Shown here: one piece after another, positions 59,467 through 64,000 of the stretch
Position numbering within the stretch: position 1 is the stretch's first letter
How the letters are laid out: every line of letters begins with the position of its first letter
NCBI GenBank assembly: GCA_038320555.1
Contig: JBBQEJ010000005.1
Span: 1 to 64,000, forward strand
From: JALZOC01 sp038320555
Lineage (GTDB): Bacteria > Acidobacteriota > Vicinamibacteria > Vicinamibacterales > 2-12-FULL-66-21
Length of the DNA: 64,000 bases
Reading direction: 5' to 3'
Position numbers and translations under genes: made by a program
The notes under the pieces: model-generated
Database searches by the model: none
What the model was told of the DNA's origin: nothing
Seen by the model: the letters and a program-made list of their open reading frames with translations, nothing else

Positions 59467-60165
59467 TTACTTGATCACGGTCACGAGCGACCAGATCTTC
59501 GGGATATTGACCTTCTCGATCGACTGAGGCCGCAACTCGGCCTGCGCGAGGAACGCCGGCAGATCCAGATCCGCCTTGAACCCGATGTGAATCGTGAACG
59601 GCGAAATCAGCCGCTCGATTCTTGACAGGATGGCGTTCGGACTGAGGAAGTGATTCAGGACGATGATGCGGCCGCCGGGCCGGCACACGCGGCGCATTTC
59701 GTGCGCTACCTTCACGGGATCCGGCACGACGCTGATCAGGTACGGCGCGTAGACGATATCAAAGGAGTCGTCGGCGAATTTCAGATCCGCCGCGTCCATC
59801 TGCAGCAGACGGACGTTTCGAACGTCCTTTCGGGCTGCGCGCTCCCGCGCAATCTCGAGCATTGGCCCGCTGAAGTCGATGCCGACAACCGAACAGTTCT
59901 TCGGGTAGAGCGACAGGTTGATGCCGGTCCCGACGCCGACCTCGAGGACCCGTTCGCCCGACTGGATGTCCATGCGCTCGATCGCCTGAAGCCTGCCCGG
60001 ATGCAGCGTGGGCCCGAAGGTGATGTCGTACACCTTCGCCAGCTTGTCGTAGACCTCTTCAACGAAGTCGTTCTCGACGGCAATCACCGACAACGCGCGC
60101 GTCAAGGCATCCGACCCCGACGCTAGTTCGTCCGACGAATCGACTTTGCGATCGAATAAGGGCAT
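59467..60165 (-). CDS. Class I SAM-dependent methyltransferase (PmtA/UbiE-like)
   Basis: The 232-residue cytoplasmic or membrane-associated methyltransferase has motif I in VLEVGVGTGINLSLYPKNCS, then VVGIDFSGPMLEIARERA, motif II-type FDIVYAPYLISVVPDP and the post-motif GGRIIVLNHFLSPNA. The pattern resembles phosphatidylethanolamine N-methyltransferases (PmtA) as well as UbiE. The N-terminal DFVEEVYDKLAKVYDITFGP is also typical. I chose ATG 60165. A good hairpin terminator separates it from the upstream fusion gene. Confidence 0.83.
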   Translation of the reverse strand: MPLFDRKVDSSDELASGSDALTRALSVIAVENDFVEEVYDKLAKVYDITFGPTLHPGRLQAIERMDIQSGERVLEVGVGTGINLSLYPKNCSVVGIDFSGPMLEIARERAARKDVRNVRLLQMDAADLKFADDSFDIVYAPYLISVVPDPVKVAHEMRRVCRPGGRIIVLNHFLSPNAILSRIERLISPFTIHIGFKADLDLPAFLAQAELRPQSIEKVNIPKIWSLVTVIK

Positions 60166-60198
60166 CAGAACCCCAGTATGGCGGAACACACGAAAAGA

Positions 60199-60221
60199 CC
60201 GCTCGTCTCCAGAACGAGCGG
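60199..60221. terminator. Rho-independent terminator, bidirectional
   Basis: CCGCTCGT (60199-60206), loop CTCCAGA, ACGAGCGG (60214-60221) form a perfect 8-bp stem. It is followed by CGAGTTTTT on the plus strand and by TCTTTT on the minus strand. On the minus strand it lies 59 bases after the fusion-gene stop and ends that transcript before the methyltransferase gene. Confidence 0.75.
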
Positions 60222-60279
60222 CGAGTTTTTGGACTATATCGCGTAAGTATGGATGGGGCAAGCGCGACGGGACAAAGGA

Positions 60280-62142
60280 CTACGCCAGGCCATCAATGAC
60301 CCCGAGCGCGCCTTCAATCGACTCGCTGGTGGTTGAAATCTGGAGGCCCTGGACCAGCGGGCGGATTTCAGCCGCAATCTCGCGGGCAATCGCCAGCCCT
60401 TCAGCCGCGGCCCGACCGTCCGCGTCTGCACGTCGCATCCGGTCCACCACCACCTCAGGTACGCGGACACCCGGTACCTCATTCGCCATGAACTCGGTGT
60501 GGCGCAGGCTTTCGAGGGGGGCAATGGCCGCAAGCACCGGAATGCGGAAAGCCTCGATGCGGCGAAGGAAGCGCGCCAGCTCTTTGGCATCGAAGACGAG
60601 CTGAGTGATCGCGAACTCGGCCCCCGCCTTGACCTTGTACTCGAAGCGACGCAGTTCTTCGTCCGGATCCAGCGCGGCTGGATTGGCGGCGACACCGATA
60701 TGAAACGCCGTGGGCACGCCGATGCTCTGTCCGCCGATATCCGATCCCCGATTGAGGGACGTGACCATGTTCGTGAGGCCGATCGAATCGACGTCGAACA
60801 CGCCGGTCGCGTCCGGATAATCGCCGATCTGGGGCGGATCGCCGGTGATGAGCAGCAGATTGCGCACGCCCATCGAGTGCGCCCCCAGGAGGTCCGACTG
60901 CATTCCGAGAAGGTTTCGATCCCGGCACGCATAGTGAAGAATCGTCTCAACGCCGGCCTGCTGCTGCACCAGCACTGCGGCCGAGAGCGCGCTCATCCGC
61001 GCGCCGGCGCGCGGGCCGTCCGGGATATTCACCAGATCGACCCCGTGGATGCGAAGCTGCCGCGCCCGGTCGACCAGCGCCTCGGCGCGAAAGCCCCGCG
61101 GAGGCACCAACTCGACGCTGACGACAAACGCCGCGCGCGCGAGGCCGTTGGCCATCCGCGACTTCTCCGCCCGCGCCACCGGATCGACAAGCGGCGCCGC
61201 AGCCGGCGCGGTGCGGCCCGCGCCTGCCGACACGCGCTTCGAGCCCACGGCCACCGATCCATTCGACGCGAGCGCCCGTACGGCCACTTTGATGTGCCGG
61301 ATGTGCTCGGGCGTCGTGCCGCAACAGCCCCCGACGAGCCGCACGCCGTTGGTGATGAAGCGGCGCGCGTACGACGCCATGTATTCGGGTGAACACAGAT
61401 AGATGTTCCGGCCTTCAATCTCGCGCGGGCGTCCGGCGTTGGGCTGCGCCGACAGCTTCACCGTCGCCACGTGCGCCATCCGTTCGATACTTTCGAGCAT
61501 CGCCGCCGGACCGACGCTGCAGTTGAGGCCCACAACCTGCGCTCCCAGACGCTCCAGTTCCGGCACGAAGGTCTCGGGTGCCGCGCCGTCGAGGCTGTTG
61601 CCGTCGTCTTCGGTTGTCACCTGAGCGACGATCGGCAGATCGCAGACGCTGCGGACCGCGCGGATCGCCGCGCCGATTTCGTTCACGTCGCGGAACGTCT
61701 CGAGCACGAACAGGTCGACGCTCCCTTCGACGAGCGCACGGGCTTGCTCCCGGAAGAATTCCTCCGCTTCATCGACGCCGGTCTTGCCCCAGGGCTCGAT
61801 GCGAATGCCGAGCGGACCGATCGCGCCCGCCACATATACCTGCTCGCGCGCCGCGTGGCGCGCGATCTTCGCCCCCTGAAGGTTGATCGTATGCACGCAA
61901 TCCGCAAGCCCGTGCGCCCCGAGCTTGATCCGATTCGCGCCGAATGTGTTCGTTTCGATCACATCGGCGCCCGCCCGCACGTACGCCTGGTGGACGTCCG
62001 CGACGAGCTCGGGCTGCGTGAGGTTCAGCTCGTCGAACGACCGGTTCAGAAAGATGCCTCGTGCGTACAGCATCGTGCCCATCGCGCCGTCACAGACGAG
62101 CACACGCTGGTCGATCGCTTCAAGGAAGGAGAGCCTGGACAT
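60280..62142 (-). CDS. Bifunctional homocysteine S-methyltransferase / methylenetetrahydrofolate reductase
   Basis: This fusion has 620 residues. The first half (about 1-300) is a homocysteine methyltransferase of the BHMT type: VCDGAMGTMLYARGIFLNRS, the zinc Cys in VVGLNCSVGPAAM and the Cys pair in VRLVGGCCGTTPEHIRHIKV. The second half is MTHFR (about 330-600), with SVELVPPRGFRAEALVDRAR, ILHYACRDRNLLGMQSDLLG (folate region) and LLLITGDPPQIGDYPDATGV. The layout matches the YitJ-type fusion of other bacteria and links methyl-group generation to methionine synthesis. The gene stands in the same direction as the following metallophosphoesterase. Confidence 0.93.
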   Translation of the reverse strand: MSRLSFLEAIDQRVLVCDGAMGTMLYARGIFLNRSFDELNLTQPELVADVHQAYVRAGADVIETNTFGANRIKLGAHGLADCVHTINLQGAKIARHAAREQVYVAGAIGPLGIRIEPWGKTGVDEAEEFFREQARALVEGSVDLFVLETFRDVNEIGAAIRAVRSVCDLPIVAQVTTEDDGNSLDGAAPETFVPELERLGAQVVGLNCSVGPAAMLESIERMAHVATVKLSAQPNAGRPREIEGRNIYLCSPEYMASYARRFITNGVRLVGGCCGTTPEHIRHIKVAVRALASNGSVAVGSKRVSAGAGRTAPAAAPLVDPVARAEKSRMANGLARAAFVVSVELVPPRGFRAEALVDRARQLRIHGVDLVNIPDGPRAGARMSALSAAVLVQQQAGVETILHYACRDRNLLGMQSDLLGAHSMGVRNLLLITGDPPQIGDYPDATGVFDVDSIGLTNMVTSLNRGSDIGGQSIGVPTAFHIGVAANPAALDPDEELRRFEYKVKAGAEFAITQLVFDAKELARFLRRIEAFRIPVLAAIAPLESLRHTEFMANEVPGVRVPEVVVDRMRRADADGRAAAEGLAIAREIAAEIRPLVQGLQISTTSESIEGALGVIDGLA

Positions 62143-62148
62143 AAAACT

Positions 62149-62805
62149 CTACAACACTACATGGTACTCCAACGTCGCCGCCTCGACGAGGAGGTAGGAC
62201 CTCGAGACGAGATCGAGGCACACCGACCGCACGCCCTGCACCTCCATCTCCGTGAAGCGATGATGATGGCCAAACAGGTGCAGCCGCGGCTTCATTGCGC
62301 CAAGGATCTCGTTGATGGGCGTTTTGCCGGCGTCGTTGCCACGTCCGACACGAAACGGCCGCGGCGCTTCGTGCGTGAGCAGGATGTCCACGCCCTGCAT
62401 CCGTTTGCAGGCCTCCACCTCTCCCCGGACGAAATGGCGGCGGCGATCGGCCAGCTCGGTGGCTTTCGGCGAGCCTTTCTTCGGATGCGGCAGCTCGGAA
62501 GCCGCCATCTCGTATACCGTCGGCGCGAACGTCCCGCCAAGACCGGCGACGCGCAGCCCCGCGATGGACTCGAGCGTGCCGTTTGGAATGTGATGGTGGC
62601 CGGCGGGCAGATCGCCCGAGGCGATCAGATCGAAGTTCTCGTTGTTTCCTTTGATCCAGTAGAGGGGCGGGTCAAAAGGCTCGTAGCACCCCGAGGCGTC
62701 GGCGACGTCTCCGACCGACAGCCAGAAATTAACGTCGGGGTGTTGCCGCATGATGCGGCGCACGCTGGCGAAATCTCCGTGAATGTCACCTAAGGCGCCA
62801 AACAT
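62149..62805 (-). CDS. Metallophosphoesterase
   Basis: The 218-residue calcineurin-like phosphoesterase has the five blocks in order: GDIHGD (residues 6-11), GDVADASG near 32, GNNENFD near 54 (GNxE/H variant), LTHEAPRPF and FGHHHRFTEME. All metal ligands look present. It is just 6 bases upstream of the homocysteine methyltransferase/MTHFR gene. Substrate unknown. The nuoI gene precedes it by a repeat-filled 70-base gap. Confidence 0.9.
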   Translation of the reverse strand: MFGALGDIHGDFASVRRIMRQHPDVNFWLSVGDVADASGCYEPFDPPLYWIKGNNENFDLIASGDLPAGHHHIPNGTLESIAGLRVAGLGGTFAPTVYEMAASELPHPKKGSPKATELADRRRHFVRGEVEACKRMQGVDILLTHEAPRPFRVGRGNDAGKTPINEILGAMKPRLHLFGHHHRFTEMEVQGVRSVCLDLVSRSYLLVEAATLEYHVVL

Positions 62806-62810
62806 GCATT

Positions 62811-62873
62811 CGGTGAATTCGTGAATGACTGGGTTGGTGAATTCACCTATTCACGAATTCACCAATTCGCCGA
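62811..62873. repeat. Inverted GAATTGGTGAAT word repeat between nuoI and the phosphoesterase
   Basis: TTCGGTGAATTCGTGAATGAC and GGTTGGTGAATTCACC face TATTCACGAATTCACCAATTC. Same word family as the gaps at 63-118 and 59411-59463. Not between converging genes here, but after the nuoI stop. Confidence 0.55.
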
Positions 62874-62875
62874 TT

Positions 62876-63313
62876 TCATTTGCTCGTCGTCGCCGGGACG
62901 AGCAAGTCGGCCTTGTCCCAGATGAAGTCCTTGTTGCTGTAAACGGCGAGCTCGTAGTCCTTGCCCATGAAGATCGCCGACACCGGGCAGGCCTCTTCGC
63001 AGTAGCCGCAAAAGATGCAGCGCGTTTTGTGGATCTGGTAGACCTTGGCGTAGCGTGGCCCCGCCTGCACCGACCCGTCGTTTTCGGCCGCCTCCAGGTA
63101 AATCGCGTCCGCCGGACACGCCACCGCGCACAGCCCGCACGCGACGCACTTCTCGAGGCCGTCCTCGTCGCGCATCAGGACCTGTTTTCCACGGTATTTC
63201 GGGAAAACCGGAATCTTCTGGTCCGGGTAATTGACCGTGATGGGTTTTCTGAAAATGTGCTTCAGCGTGGTCGCGAAGCCGACAATGAACGGACGAATCA
63301 TGCCTGCGATCAT
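62876..63313 (-). CDS. nuoI: NADH-quinone oxidoreductase subunit I (two 4Fe-4S clusters)
   Basis: The 145-residue protein binds two 4Fe-4S clusters through CVACGLCAVACPADAI and CIFCGYCEEACPVSAI, each CxxCxxCxxxCP. Linker and ends (ITVNYPDQKIPVFPKYRG, VYQIHKTRCI) match the NuoI subunit, which passes electrons from NuoG to NuoB in complex I. Other nuo genes are not seen within the window, so here it is an isolated subunit gene. Start taken at ATG 63313; an ATG at 63301 is also possible. Confidence 0.9.
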   Translation of the reverse strand: MIAGMIRPFIVGFATTLKHIFRKPITVNYPDQKIPVFPKYRGKQVLMRDEDGLEKCVACGLCAVACPADAIYLEAAENDGSVQAGPRYAKVYQIHKTRCIFCGYCEEACPVSAIFMGKDYELAVYSNKDFIWDKADLLVPATTSK

Positions 63314-63385
63314 ATATCAAAGGGACAAGGGACAAGAGACACGGGACAGGAGAGAGGGGAAAAAGAGAAAAGGGAAAAGCGCCTG
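63314..63385. repeat. Purine-rich GGGACA word run upstream of nuoI
   Basis: AAGGGACAAGGGACAAGAGA and GGGACAGGAGAGAGGGGAAAA followed by AAAAGGGAAAAGCG fill the divergent gap between nuoI and the sensor gene. It is a direct-word low-complexity run with no gene. A TATAAT follows at 63399-63404. Confidence 0.45.
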
Positions 63386-63415
63386 CAAAGCCAGGCGTTA
63401 TAATTGAAAGACTCA

Positions 63416-64000
63416 ATGCCACAGGCCACGAAAGCGCTTACGGCCGGGCAGTTCCTGCTCACGACGCTTGTCGTGAAGGTCGCGATCGTCGCGATCCTCT
63501 CTACGATGCTCGTACGGTTTCCATGGTTCCGGCGTATCCTGCTCACCGAGAAGCGGGACTGGCCGGAGCGCCTGATCTTCGCTGCCAGCCTCGGCGTACC
63601 GCTCACCGCTGGCGTCGTCGCGCGCCTCCTCATCAACTACGACGCGGCGGACCTGACACTGGCCGGCGCCTTCCTCGCCGGGCTGCTCGCCGGTCCGTAC
63701 GCAGGCGCCATCGTCGGCTCGATGGTCGGGATCCCGCCGCTCATTGCCGGGGAATGGATTGCGCTGCCGTTCGCCGTGGGGTGCGGGTTTGCCGGCGGCG
63801 GCCTGCGTGAGATTTGCCCCAAGGAAGCGATCTGGCACTTTTCGCCGCTGTTCTTCACAGACCTCCATCGCCACGTGTGGCGCCTCGTGCGTCGCTTTCA
63901 AATCGACTGGGTCGTGATCCTGCTGGCAGCACCGATTGGGCTCGAGATCCTTCGGCAGTTTCTCGGTGACAGGTTCCACGAAAACAGGATCTTTTACCTC
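63416..64000 (+). CDS. LytS-type membrane sensor, N-terminal part (truncated at window end)
   Basis: From ATG 63416 the frame is open to the window end, 195 codons. The chain begins MPQATKALTAGQFLLTTLVV and continues through at least five helices. The segment GAFLAGLLAGPYAGAIVGSM and the Gly-rich FAVGCGFAGGGLREICPKE resemble the 5TMR_LYT module of LytS-type histidine kinases, but the kinase domain is out of view. A TATAAT at 63399-63404 lies 11 bases before the ATG, so leaderless translation is possible. Confidence 0.65.
   Translation, partial: MPQATKALTAGQFLLTTLVVKVAIVAILSTMLVRFPWFRRILLTEKRDWPERLIFAASLGVPLTAGVVARLLINYDAADLTLAGAFLAGLLAGPYAGAIVGSMVGIPPLIAGEWIALPFAVGCGFAGGGLREICPKEAIWHFSPLFFTDLHRHVWRLVRRFQIDWVVILLAAPIGLEILRQFLGDRFHENRIFYL

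Overview
The window is 64 kb of high-GC, gene-dense bacterial chromosome. It looks like an Acidobacteriota genome, most likely of the Vicinamibacteria type. This rests on an Oar-type TonB-dependent receptor with an N-terminal carboxypeptidase-regulatory-like domain, many secreted M28/M24/M1-like peptidases, DUF4175/DUF4159/MoxR clusters, and palindromic repeats in many intergenic gaps. No database search was possible, so the taxonomy is inference. I see no rRNA, tRNA, CRISPR array, phage or complete insertion sequence.

Region 1 (1-20.6 kb) is a phosphate and polyphosphate island. It starts with the last codons of a histidine kinase, then a Pit transporter with its DUF47 partner, a large TonB-dependent receptor, a phosphate-porin-like gene followed by pstS-pstC-pstA, and a PhoB-type regulator. 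A damaged arsC-like gene, a small conserved-looking gene, glgC and a small secreted HExxH protein follow. The phosphate theme then resumes with sixA and a CHAD protein on the minus strand. Opposite them on the plus strand lie ppx/gppA, two overlapping thymidylate-kinase-like genes, pstB and phoU. The second kinase has Arg in place of the Walker A Lys. A 56-residue YacG zinc protein comes next.

Region 2 (20.7-31 kb) carries a citrate synthase gene interrupted by an in-frame TAA, a glutaminyl-cyclase-like M28 protein, and a LeuA/citramalate-synthase-like enzyme. It also has an FHA-GAF-SpoIIE phosphatase operon, a Zn/Mn-type import operon (small His/Cys protein, porin, binding protein, permease) with no ATPase gene, and a rhomboid protease.

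Region 3 (31-45 kb, minus strand) is the most striking system. Eight genes, mostly overlapping by 1-4 bases, encode a TPR/gluzincin protein, a DUF4159 protein, a MoxR ATPase, a DUF58 protein, a BatA-like VWA membrane protein, a DUF4175 coiled-coil protein, a second VWA/GATase-like membrane protein, and a secreted caspase-fold protein whose catalytic Cys appears to be Ala.

Region 4 (45-64 kb) has two GT-C membrane glycosyltransferases, a lipid-type trio (ketosynthase, FAD reductase, ICMT-like methyltransferase), and another membrane methyltransferase. It continues with an M28 aminopeptidase coupled to lon, a glycosyltransferase-like protein, a Tat-exported M24 peptidase, a methyltransferase, a homocysteine methyltransferase/MTHFR fusion, a metallophosphoesterase and an isolated nuoI. 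It ends in the start of a LytS-type 5TMR membrane sensor.

Many gaps hold inverted repeats. These include a roughly 200-bp dispersed element in three copies, three CCACAGAG-type hairpins, and gap-specific word palindromes at converging gene ends.
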